From positions 4,211 to 12,686 of the forward strand of contig MENE01000146.1 of NCBI GenBank assembly GCA_001769005.1: DNA of 8,476 nt. Direction: 5' to 3'. The position numbers and the translations under genes were made by a program. This DNA comes from Bacteroidetes bacterium GWA2_31_9b. Lineage in GTDB: Bacteria > Bacteroidota > Bacteroidia > Bacteroidales > UBA12077. Positions within the stretch are counted from its first letter, which is position 1. The number at the start of each line of letters is the position of its first letter. Positions 1-6,762 of the stretch are shown in pieces. The notes below the pieces were generated by a model. The model was not told the DNA's origin. It saw only the letters and a program-made list of their open reading frames with translations, and searched no databases.

Positions 1-1
1 G

Positions 2-169
2 CAAGTTGTAAGTAAAGAAGAGTTCAGAAAAAGTGTTTTTGCAGCAGCAGCAAATACAGGTCGAAATGTGAGGATATTACATCAACTTACTCAACCAGGC
101 GATCATCCAGTAAATATTTATCATCCTGAAGGTGAGTATTTAAAGGGCTTAGTTGTTTACGTTGAATAA
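2..169 (+). CDS. C-terminal fragment of an unrecognised protein (5' end outside window)
   Basis: An open frame enters from the left edge and stops at TAA 167-169, giving the last 55 residues of a protein whose start is not in the window. The fragment begins QVVSKEEFRKSV, continues with a short alanine run (AAAA) and ends EYLKGLVVYVE. It contains HQLTQPGDHPVNIYHPEGEY, which is rich in His, Pro and Gly. The alternating hydrophobic ending would suit a terminal beta strand. I do not recognise the family and assign no function. It is accepted as coding because the frame stays open to the edge, the codon use matches the neighbours, and the stop is followed by a 58-base gap before the next gene on the same strand. 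Whether it shares a transcript with the LVIVD gene is unclear. Confidence 0.6.
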   Translation, partial: QVVSKEEFRKSVFAAAANTGRNVRILHQLTQPGDHPVNIYHPEGEYLKGLVVYVE

Positions 170-227
170 AAAATGATTTTCAGTTATTTAATTATTTTTA
201 CACTTCGAATTATTTAAAAATATCAAT

Positions 228-1229
228 ATGAAGAAATTGTTATTCTTTTTTATCATCATTTCTTTTTCAATAAAATCAGGAAGTTCACAATTTATTTATC
301 CTCTAAGTGAATATTCTGCAACAGATGATGAAATTGAAATATCAAAATTTGATATTAAAGACACGCTTCTTTTTCTTCCGTTAGGAAATAAAAGTTTACA
401 AATATTAAATATAGCTGATTTACATAATATTACTGAAGTTTCAAAATTCGAAGAGTATGAAATAAGATACAATAAAAAAGCATATGGAAAAGCTTATGAT
501 GTAAAAGTTGTAGGAAACAAAGCATTTTTAGCTTACGGTGAGTTGGGATTAAAAATTATTGATATTACCGACCCTACAATGACCTACAGTATTGGAACAT
601 ACTATAGGCATCATGATGTAAATTGCGTAGAGATTTATGAAAATTATGCTTTACTTGGATTTGTTGACCTGGGACTCGAAATAGTAGATTACAGCAATCT
701 GGATGATATTTTGATGGTATCAAGGAATAATATTTTAGGATTTACTATTGAGAATATTCAAATCATTCCTCCATATATTATTATTTCAGGTGGTTCGAGG
801 GGACTTTATACATTTAAATTTTTAGAACCTTTTACAAATTTTAAATCTACCGAATTTCCAAGAGGATTTGTAAATGAAAACGAATTCAATAAACTAATTG
901 TGAGAGGAACTGTTGGTTATTTAGCGAATGATTTCAGAGGATTATCGGTATTAAATATAAAGTTACCTCTTTATCCACTGGAAGTTTTAAACATTAAAAC
1001 CAAAGGTAAAGCAGTGGATTTGGCGATTGACAGGAATTATTTATATGTTTTGAGTTCAAAAGCTATTGAAGTATATGATATTAAAGACCCTGAAAAGCCT
1101 GAAAAAATATTTGAATATGCCGAAAAAGATAAAAAATACAACAATATTTTGATTAAAGACTCAAACCTGTTTGTATCATATACACTTAGTAGTGAAGAAT
1201 ACGGTATCCAGGTTTTTCAGATCGAATAA
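228..1229 (+). CDS. Exported LVIVD-repeat beta-propeller protein
   Basis: This 333-residue protein starts with a Sec signal peptide (MKKLLFFFIIISFSIKSG, likely cleaved near residue 20), so it is exported to the periplasm or cell surface. The rest is built of repeats of the LVIVD type, whose signature is a hydrophobic strand, 'GNKAFLAY', then 'GLKIIDITDP'. I count seven units at about 41-75, 89-125, 131-167, 174-202, 220-256, 262-297 and 304-333. The clearest are GLKIIDITDP (107-116), GLEIVDYSN (149-157), GLSVLNI (238-244) and AIEVYDIKDPEKP (279-291). Seven units would make a complete seven-bladed propeller. LVIVD proteins are common in Bacteroidota, often as surface or secreted binding proteins, but their ligands are mostly unknown. 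No lipobox and no C-terminal sorting domain is visible. The ATG at 228 is chosen because the signal peptide starts there; the leader is A-rich with no clear Shine-Dalgarno. A functional link to the downstream kinase is not shown. Confidence 0.85.
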   Translation: MKKLLFFFIIISFSIKSGSSQFIYPLSEYSATDDEIEISKFDIKDTLLFLPLGNKSLQILNIADLHNITEVSKFEEYEIRYNKKAYGKAYDVKVVGNKAFLAYGELGLKIIDITDPTMTYSIGTYYRHHDVNCVEIYENYALLGFVDLGLEIVDYSNLDDILMVSRNNILGFTIENIQIIPPYIIISGGSRGLYTFKFLEPFTNFKSTEFPRGFVNENEFNKLIVRGTVGYLANDFRGLSVLNIKLPLYPLEVLNIKTKGKAVDLAIDRNYLYVLSSKAIEVYDIKDPEKPEKIFEYAEKDKKYNNILIKDSNLFVSYTLSSEEYGIQVFQIE

Positions 1230-1310
1230 ATTTTGTCGGTAAATTTTGTGTTTATATCCAGTAATTATTCAAATCTATATATTTTATATTTTATTATTGA
1301 TTTTGCACCC

Positions 1311-1318
1311 TATTTTTG
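1311..1318 (+). promoter_or_regulatory. Candidate -7 element for the lytS/lytT pair
   Basis: TATTTTTG matches the Bacteroidota -7 consensus TAnnTTTG exactly and lies 19 bases before the kinase ATG at 1338, giving a short A-rich leader. No TTG-type -33 element is present at the usual 17-23 base spacing; the nearest TTG (1297-1299) is only 11 bases away. In such AT-rich DNA an exact match can occur by chance. Confidence 0.4.
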
Positions 1319-1337
1319 TTAAGAAAATAGAAAAACT

Positions 1338-2381
1338 ATGACCACAATACGATTTAAATCAAAAACATTAACTGTTCTTGTCCATATTCTGGTATGGACT
1401 ACTTTAATTTCGCTACAACTGTTGTCACTACAGTCTATGCTAAACAATAAGCCTCCAGAAATGGATATGCCTGATTTCTTTCCCCAATTTAACTATTTAA
1501 GATTTTTTATACAAACAGCAAATATTATTATAATCTATTATCTGAATTATAGTTTATTAATACCTAGACTACTATTTAGAAATAAAGTAAAATGGTATAT
1601 TATTTCTTTAGTTGGAACATTAATCGTTTTTTTTATTATTAATCAGTTTATTGATATTGGAGGTGGCCCTGAAAAACATTTTTTCAGAAGAATACCAATG
1701 CCTTTCTTTATCCATATATTTATAATTGCAATAAGTACAACAATAAGACTAGCACAGAAATGGTATGAGAACGAAAATCATAAAAAAACATTAGTACATG
1801 AAAAAGTAAACTCAGAACTTTCGTTATTAAAATCGCAGATTAATCCACATTTTCTATTTAATACATTGAATGGTATTTATTCATTGGCAAACTCTAAATC
1901 AGATAAAACAGCCCCTGCAATTGTAAAGCTTTCACAACTTATGCGATATATGTTGTACGATTCGAAACAGGATTTTGTACCTTTAATCAAAGAAATTGAA
2001 TATATTCAAACGTTTATTGAGCTCGAGAAATTGCGATTATTCGATAATGTAACTGTTGAATATGCTATTGAAGGAAATCCAGATAATTTAAATATCAGAC
2101 CATTATTATTGATCCCAATAATTGAAAATGCATTTAAACATGGTATAGATTCTACTAAAAATTGTACTATTAAAATTGGAATTACTATTCAGAATTCAAG
2201 GTTTGATCTCCATGTAGAAAACAATATATTTAAAGATCGATCAACCAAAGAAAAATCAGGTTTTGGATTAGCAACTATTCATAGGCGTTTGGAACTAGAG
2301 TATCCCGATGCTCATACTTTATATACATTCGAAGAAAACAATAAATATATTGCCAATTTATTTATTAATTTAGCTAAATGA
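1338..2381 (+). CDS. LytS-type sensor histidine kinase (His_kinase family, four TM helices)
   Basis: This 347-residue inner-membrane kinase is expected to autophosphorylate a histidine and pass the phosphate to the response regulator encoded next. The N-terminal half holds four probable membrane helices at about 11-31, 54-76, 84-106 and 120-140. Basic residues at the N-terminus and between helices 2 and 3 put both ends in the cytoplasm. Two short external segments follow from this, about 32-53 and 107-119; the first is Met/Asp/Pro-rich (EMDMPDFFPQF). The cytoplasmic part carries the hallmark LKSQINPHFLFNTLNGI at 164-180, with H171 as the phosphoacceptor. The N-box is PIIENAFKHG (260-269, N264), followed by VENN (293-296) and a degenerate glycine box SGFGLATIHRRL (307-318). 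No PAS, GAF or HAMP domain is seen, so sensing is probably by the membrane domain. The stop overlaps the next start as ATGA. The signal is unknown; the family assignment is firm. Confidence 0.93.
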   Translation: MTTIRFKSKTLTVLVHILVWTTLISLQLLSLQSMLNNKPPEMDMPDFFPQFNYLRFFIQTANIIIIYYLNYSLLIPRLLFRNKVKWYIISLVGTLIVFFIINQFIDIGGGPEKHFFRRIPMPFFIHIFIIAISTTIRLAQKWYENENHKKTLVHEKVNSELSLLKSQINPHFLFNTLNGIYSLANSKSDKTAPAIVKLSQLMRYMLYDSKQDFVPLIKEIEYIQTFIELEKLRLFDNVTVEYAIEGNPDNLNIRPLLLIPIIENAFKHGIDSTKNCTIKIGITIQNSRFDLHVENNIFKDRSTKEKSGFGLATIHRRLELEYPDAHTLYTFEENNKYIANLFINLAK

Positions 2382-3094
2382 ACTGTATAGCAATCGATGA
2401 TGAACCATTAGCTTTATCACTTATTGAAGATTTTTCGAAAAAAATCCCATACCTGAATTATATCAAATCGTGTAAAAATGCTTTTGAAGCAATTGAAACT
2501 ATTCAAAAGAATAAAATTGATCTGGTTTTCCTTGATATCAATATGCCAAACATTACCGGTATTGAGTTTATAAAAAGTCTTGAAAACAAGCCTATGGTTA
2601 TATTTACCACAGCATATTCAGAATATGCTGTTCAGGGATTTGAATTAAATGCTATTGATTACCTTGTTAAACCTTTCCTTTTTGAGCGCTTTTTTAAAGC
2701 TGTTAATAAAGCTTACGAGCTACATAACCTGCATAATAAAAACAGTCAAGAAACAATTGAAACATCTGAGAAAAAAGAAAACTTCATATTTGTAAAATCA
2801 GATTATAGTAGCGTTAAAATTTTATTAAATGATATTTTTTATATCGAAGGATTAAAAGATTATGTTAAAATTCATCTGCCAGAAAAAAATATTTTAAGCC
2901 TGATAACCATGAAAAAAATGGAAGAAACACTTCCTTCAGATAAATTTATTCGGGTTCACCGTTCGTATATTGTTGCTTTAGACAAAATTGAATCGATACA
3001 ACGCAACAGGATTATCATTCAAAAAAAATGGATTCCGGTTGGTGATAGTTATAAAAATGAATTCTTTAAACGAATAGATAGTTCAAAGCTATAA
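2378..3094 (+). CDS. LytTR-family response regulator (LytT/AlgR type)
   Basis: This 238-residue cytoplasmic transcription regulator is the partner of the upstream kinase. Residues 1-115 form a receiver domain. The acidic pair is D7-D8, the phosphoacceptor is D53 in VFLDINMP, the switch Thr is in IFTTAYSEYA (T77/T78), and K98 lies in the conserved VKPF motif. A polar linker (about 118-136) leads to a LytTR DNA-binding domain at about 137-236. That domain is recognised by FIFVKSDYSSVKILL, the IFYIEGLKDYVKIH strand pair, FIRVHRSYIVALDKIE (190-205), and the ending IPVGDSYKNEFFKRI. It is full length for the family. The start codon lies inside the kinase stop (ATGA, 2378-2381), implying translational coupling and balanced expression. 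LytTR regulators usually bind paired short direct repeats upstream of target promoters. The likeliest local target is the lipoprotein/TonB unit downstream, which is inference from position. Confidence 0.94.
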   Translation: MNCIAIDDEPLALSLIEDFSKKIPYLNYIKSCKNAFEAIETIQKNKIDLVFLDINMPNITGIEFIKSLENKPMVIFTTAYSEYAVQGFELNAIDYLVKPFLFERFFKAVNKAYELHNLHNKNSQETIETSEKKENFIFVKSDYSSVKILLNDIFYIEGLKDYVKIHLPEKNILSLITMKKMEETLPSDKFIRVHRSYIVALDKIESIQRNRIIIQKKWIPVGDSYKNEFFKRIDSSKL

Positions 3095-3112
3095 GGTTTA
3101 GGGTATAAAATT

Positions 3113-3165
3113 CGGAATCTGCCTTCGACAGACAAGTTAGTAACCTGACTGCCGTTAGGCGGTTT
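3113..3165. repeat. GC-richer palindromic intergenic element
   Basis: Two adjacent imperfect palindromes stand out from AT-rich flanks. The first has TCTG (3118-3121) pairing with CAGA (3129-3132) around a 7-base loop. The second can fold in two mutually exclusive ways: ACTGCC (3148-3153) with GGCGGT (3158-3163) around GTTA, or CCTGAC (3144-3149) with GTTAGG (3154-3159) around TGCC, each with one G-T wobble. AACC (3142-3145) can also pair with GGTT (3161-3164). The layout resembles degenerate dispersed palindromic repeats seen between genes in Bacteroidota, but only one copy is in this window, so repetitiveness is not demonstrated. Confidence 0.4.
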
Positions 3166-3169
3166 CTTA
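3144..3169 (+). terminator. Possible terminator after the lytS/lytT pair
   Basis: The stem ACTGCC-GTTA-GGCGGT (one G-U pair in RNA) is followed by TTCTT, a weak interrupted T tract, 69 bases after the response-regulator stop. It is the only GC-rich stem in the gap and is well placed to separate the regulator pair from the lipoprotein unit. The short stem and imperfect tract make the call tentative; it may simply be part of the palindromic repeat. Confidence 0.3.
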
Positions 3170-3261
3170 ATTCATAATTGATTTCATAGATAAAAACCCT
3201 CCTTTTATCGATACAATTTCTTATTAAGTATAGTTTATTTCTTTTCAGCATGCATAATCTA

Positions 3262-3269
3262 CAAATTTG
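3262..3269 (+). promoter_or_regulatory. Candidate -7 element for the lipoprotein/TonB/DUF4249 unit
   Basis: CAAATTTG differs from the Bacteroidota TAnnTTTG consensus by one base and sits 24 bases before the ATG at 3294. No convincing -33 TTG is present at the usual distance. If real, transcription would start near 3275, which excludes the alternative TTG start at 3267 and supports translation from 3294. Confidence 0.28.
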
Positions 3270-3293
3270 CCTGAAATAATAATAAATCATACT

Positions 3294-4088
3294 ATGAGAA
3301 ATAAAATTGGATTCATCATTTTATTTGTAATGATGCTATTACACGGATGTAAATCCGTTTATCAGGCAACGTATCAGCACAATCCCATTGTAATCGACGG
3401 AATATCAAGCGATTGGCAATCAGCTCTGTTAATTGAAAAAAACGGTATTGTTTATGGAATAACAAACGATAGTGCTTCTATATACCTTTTACTGAATATT
3501 GGAGATGAAAATATACAAAAGAAAATGTTCATGTCAGGGCTTACTGTATGGATTGATACTACAGGTAAAAATAATGCCAAACTGGGAATTGTATGTCCAA
3601 TAAAAAAAGATATTGGAACAATGAAAAGAGGACCAATGCAGCAATCCGATCAAATGAAACCATTTACTAAAAATCCTCTTATTGATGCTGAATTTATTGG
3701 TTTCGAAGAAAAAAAACGTATCTGTGTTGCTTCATCAAATCCGTATGGCATAGAAATATCTATCAATTCTGATAAATACAGGTCTTTGATTTATGAGTTG
3801 AATATTCCATTTAAATCGCTAAATAAAGAAATCAACGATTTTAAAAATAATGATTTAAGTCTTGGAATTATAATTGAAGGAGTAGAAATGCCAAAAATGG
3901 AAGGTGGTCCAAATGAAATGGGTGGTGGTAAACCAGATGGCATGCCGGGTGGGAATATGGGAACGCCCCCCTCGGGAGGTGGACCAGGAAGAATGCCGGG
4001 AGGAATGCCTGGGAATTCATCAATAGATGAATTAAAATACCCAACAAAATTCTGGATTAAAAATATTATTCTCTCACAAACAAAATAA
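3294..4088 (+). CDS. Lipoprotein with CBM9/DOMON-like domain and Met/Gly/Pro-rich tail
   Basis: This is a 264-residue predicted lipoprotein. The start is placed at ATG 3294, not the in-frame TTG at 3267, because MRNKIGFIILFVMMLLHGC is then a clean lipoprotein signal with lipobox LHGC (C19). The mature part opens with a feature typical of CBM9/DOMON-like beta-sandwich domains, NPIVIDGISSDW (30-41). This is followed by the strand IYLLLNIGD, then LTVWIDTTGKNNAKLGI (83-99), and ELNIPFKSL (168-176). Such domains bind sugars, haem or other ligands; which applies here is unknown. A basic Met-containing stretch lies at about 110-121. A low-complexity tract at 199-241 has seven Met, about sixteen Gly and many Pro, with MPGG-type motifs, before a closing strand YPTKFWIKNIIL. 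Only two bases separate it from the TonB receptor gene, so a partner role at the outer membrane is likely. The domain call is by motif only. Confidence 0.75.
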   Translation: MRNKIGFIILFVMMLLHGCKSVYQATYQHNPIVIDGISSDWQSALLIEKNGIVYGITNDSASIYLLLNIGDENIQKKMFMSGLTVWIDTTGKNNAKLGIVCPIKKDIGTMKRGPMQQSDQMKPFTKNPLIDAEFIGFEEKKRICVASSNPYGIEISINSDKYRSLIYELNIPFKSLNKEINDFKNNDLSLGIIIEGVEMPKMEGGPNEMGGGKPDGMPGGNMGTPPSGGGPGRMPGGMPGNSSIDELKYPTKFWIKNIILSQTK

Positions 4089-4090
4089 AT

Positions 4091-6760
4091 ATGAATATAA
4101 ATAGAATAATACAACTTGCTTTGATTATTATATTGACTCTCAATTTTAGTAGTATTCAAGCTCAAAATGATATTTCAAAAATTAAAGTTTCCAAATTTTA
4201 TTATGGAAAAACACGAATAAATATTTTTAAAGATCTTGAGAAATCCTATTCCGTATATTTTGATTATGATCCCACGTATTTTAAAAACGATATTTTCCCT
4301 GGGAAAACATACGAAAAAACACCTCTTTCTTCTGTTATTGACGATCTTCTAAAAAATTCGGGATTATACTATAAAATTATTGACGAAAACATAGTTATAA
4401 AACCTATGGGCACAGAAATAAATATTCAAGCAAAAAAATATGAACGCAAGACCAACTTTACAATAAAAGGAAAAGTTATTGATAAAGAAACCGGAGAAAC
4501 CTTACCTTATGCACAGTTATTAATAGCAGGAACAACTAAAGGTTCAGTTACCAATGCCGATGGATTTTTCACTTTATTTAACATTCCATCAGACACATCG
4601 ATTGTAATTGTTCATTATGTAGGATACGACGTAAAGCATGTTTTGCTTTCACCACGATTAGCGGCTAATGATATTGTTATTGAATTAAATTCAGCATCCA
4701 CAGAGATTGATGAAGTTGTTGTAACTGCTGAACGTGAAGATTTAATGCGTGTAAGCGAATCTATAAGTAAAGTTTCGTTAAATCCTGCAAAAATAAGAGA
4801 ATTGCCTTCGCTAGGTGATAAGGATTTGTTTCGTACGTTTCAATTGCTTCCCGGAATAAGTGCCAGCAATGAATCGTCGAGCGGTTTATATATCAGGGGT
4901 GGCACTCCCGATCAGAATTTAGTACTTTATGATGGTTTTATTGTTTATCATGTTGATCACATGTTTGGAATGTTTAGTGCTTTTAATGCCGATGCAATAA
5001 AAGATATAAAATTATCGAAAGGTGGATTCGAATCGAAATATGGTGGAAGAATTAGTAGTGTAGTTGAGATCATTGGTAAAGATGGAAATGAAAATAATTT
5101 TTCTGTAGGAGCAGGAATTGGGTTTTTAAGTTATAACGGATATATTGAAACACCTATAACCAATAAAGCAACATTTATTCTTGTTGGCCGACGTTCGTTT
5201 CAGAGTTTTTTATACGACCAGTTTTTTGATATGTTTAATAGTGCCGAAAATGAAGATCCAATAATGCAACGACCGGGAGGAGGAAATCAGGCATTAATGA
5301 ATGTTGAACCAACTTCTTATTTTTACGATATCAACTCAAAACTTACATATAAGCCAAATATTAAAAATACATTGTCGCTGAGTTTCTATAATGGACAAGA
5401 TAATCTGGATAATTCACGCGAGTTCGATTCTCCTTTTGGAAACATGTCAATGGGCAATACCGATATAACAAAATGGGGAAACTGGGGTTCAAGTTTAAAA
5501 TGGTCGAAAAAATGGAACAATAACTTATTCTCAAATTCACTTATTGCATATTCAAAGTATTATAGTTTGCGCGATATGTCTTCGGAACGAACTTCATTTA
5601 ACAACGAAGGCAGTAGCGTTTTTAACCTTGGTACAAACGAAAATAATACCCTACAGGATTACTCTGCCCGATTTGAAAACGAGTATAAATTTTCGAATAA
5701 AAATAAAATTGAAACTGGTATTCAGCTTAATTATTTTACTGTGGATTATGGGTTTTCCAGAAGCGATACCTTAACCATTCAGGATACATACAATGAAAAA
5801 TTTCAGGGTACATTTTATGTTCAGGATAACTGGAAAATAACCGACAAATTACAAGCAATTACCGGTATTCGAACTACTTATTATCAAGGAACAGATAAAG
5901 TATATTTTGAACCACGATTTTCTACTTCCTATCAGTTATCGGAATACATGAAACTAAATGCAGCCGTTGGTAAATATTACCAGTTTGCCAATCGTATTAT
6001 ACGCGACGATATAGAATCTGGAAGTCGCGACTTTTGGATACTTTCCGATGGGAAAACAATTCCTGTTTCATCGGCTATGCATTATATAATTGGATCAAGC
6101 TATGAGAACCTGAGTTATCTCTTTAGTGTTGAACTTTTTTATAAAAATATGGATGGGCTTACCGAATATTCAATGAATTATATTCCTTCGTTCCGGCAAA
6201 TAGATTTTAACGAATTTTATAATACGGGTTCAGGAATTGCTCAGGGTATTGAGTTTTTAGTTCAAAAAAAGTTTGGCAAATTAACCGGATGGATTGGATA
6301 TACTTTAAGTCAGGTTAAATACAAGTTCGATATCTATGGTGATAATTACTACATGGCTAGTCATGATGCAACAAATGAGTTTAAAGCTATTTGCAGCTAT
6401 AAATGGAAAAAATTCACTTTTTCAGGTACATTTATTTATGCTACTGGCAAACCATATACTGCTCCAACGGGAAGTTACGAAATTGATATGCCTGATGGTT
6501 CAACACAAACATTTCTTTCTATTGGTGAGAAAAACTCACTACGTTTGCCCGATTATCACCGGCTCGATTTATCTGCAAACTACGAATTCGGACTGGGTGA
6601 ATTTGGTGGGGGATTAATTAGTTTGTCTTTATTTAATGTATATAACCAAACAAATATTTGGTACAAAGAATTTAGTGTTGTAGATGAAGGTTTAATCGAA
6701 ACCAATGTAAATTATTTAGGTATTACTCCCAATTTATCAATATCAATAAATATTAAATAA
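4091..6760 (+). CDS. TonB-dependent outer-membrane receptor with STN and carboxypeptidase-regulatory-like domains
   Basis: This 889-residue outer-membrane transporter is expected to import a ligand using TonB energy. A signal peptide ends near SSIQA (residue 24). Residues about 28-106 resemble an STN (secretin/TonB short N-terminal) domain: KIKVSKFYYGKTRINIF, then LSSVIDDLLKNSGLYYKI and NIVIKP. Residues about 122-200 form a carboxypeptidase-D-regulatory-like Ig fold: IKGKVIDKETGETLPYAQLL, then GSVTNADGFFTLFNIP. DEVVVTA (207-213) is TonB-box-like. The plug, about 220-330, has FRTFQLLPGISA, GLYIRGGTPDQNLVLYDG (265-282) and KGGFESKYGGRISSVVEI. The remainder is a beta-barrel with many aromatic-rich strands, ending NLSISINIK. 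It is full length and intact. It is not accompanied by a SusD-type lipoprotein; instead it pairs with a DUF4249 protein (2-base gap), a known Bacteroidota pairing. STN domains often signal to anti-sigma factors, but none is encoded here; a two-component system lies upstream instead. The substrate is unknown. Confidence 0.93.
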   Translation: MNINRIIQLALIIILTLNFSSIQAQNDISKIKVSKFYYGKTRINIFKDLEKSYSVYFDYDPTYFKNDIFPGKTYEKTPLSSVIDDLLKNSGLYYKIIDENIVIKPMGTEINIQAKKYERKTNFTIKGKVIDKETGETLPYAQLLIAGTTKGSVTNADGFFTLFNIPSDTSIVIVHYVGYDVKHVLLSPRLAANDIVIELNSASTEIDEVVVTAEREDLMRVSESISKVSLNPAKIRELPSLGDKDLFRTFQLLPGISASNESSSGLYIRGGTPDQNLVLYDGFIVYHVDHMFGMFSAFNADAIKDIKLSKGGFESKYGGRISSVVEIIGKDGNENNFSVGAGIGFLSYNGYIETPITNKATFILVGRRSFQSFLYDQFFDMFNSAENEDPIMQRPGGGNQALMNVEPTSYFYDINSKLTYKPNIKNTLSLSFYNGQDNLDNSREFDSPFGNMSMGNTDITKWGNWGSSLKWSKKWNNNLFSNSLIAYSKYYSLRDMSSERTSFNNEGSSVFNLGTNENNTLQDYSARFENEYKFSNKNKIETGIQLNYFTVDYGFSRSDTLTIQDTYNEKFQGTFYVQDNWKITDKLQAITGIRTTYYQGTDKVYFEPRFSTSYQLSEYMKLNAAVGKYYQFANRIIRDDIESGSRDFWILSDGKTIPVSSAMHYIIGSSYENLSYLFSVELFYKNMDGLTEYSMNYIPSFRQIDFNEFYNTGSGIAQGIEFLVQKKFGKLTGWIGYTLSQVKYKFDIYGDNYYMASHDATNEFKAICSYKWKKFTFSGTFIYATGKPYTAPTGSYEIDMPDGSTQTFLSIGEKNSLRLPDYHRLDLSANYEFGLGEFGGGLISLSLFNVYNQTNIWYKEFSVVDEGLIETNVNYLGITPNLSISINIK

Positions 6761-6762
6761 TT

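Noticed and set aside
3066..3290. Open minus-strand frame of 74 codons across the gap between the response regulator and the lipoprotein gene
   Set aside because: It is Cys/Arg/Leu-rich with no recognisable domain, overlaps the end of the regulator, and derives largely from the palindromic element. It is a chance frame.
3267..3293. TTG at 3267 as the start of the lipoprotein gene
   Set aside because: It would add MPEIIINHT before the signal peptide and would overlap the candidate -7 element. ATG 3294 gives a standard lipoprotein signal.
3095..3293. Search for paired LytTR-type sites upstream of the lipoprotein gene
   Set aside because: Several single GTT-centred near matches exist (around 3136, 3154 and 3233), each with one mismatch, but none forms a direct-repeat pair with the usual 21-22 base period. 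No site is annotated.
3791..4165. Open minus-strand frame of 124 codons opposite the Met/Gly/Pro-rich tract
   Set aside because: Its Pro/Gly/Ile-rich translation is the reverse complement of the GC-rich tract on the coding strand. The plus-strand gene has a lipobox, a domain signature and tight spacing to its neighbour.
5544..6617. Two short plus-strand frames (5544-5774 and 6336-6617) inside the receptor gene
   Set aside because: Both lie wholly within the TonB receptor in another frame and show no independent features.
4091..6760. SusC-type glycan utilisation locus
   Set aside because: No SusD-like lipoprotein or glycoside hydrolase is present, and the downstream partner has DUF4249 features. 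A polysaccharide utilisation locus is not supported, despite the CBM9-like lipoprotein.
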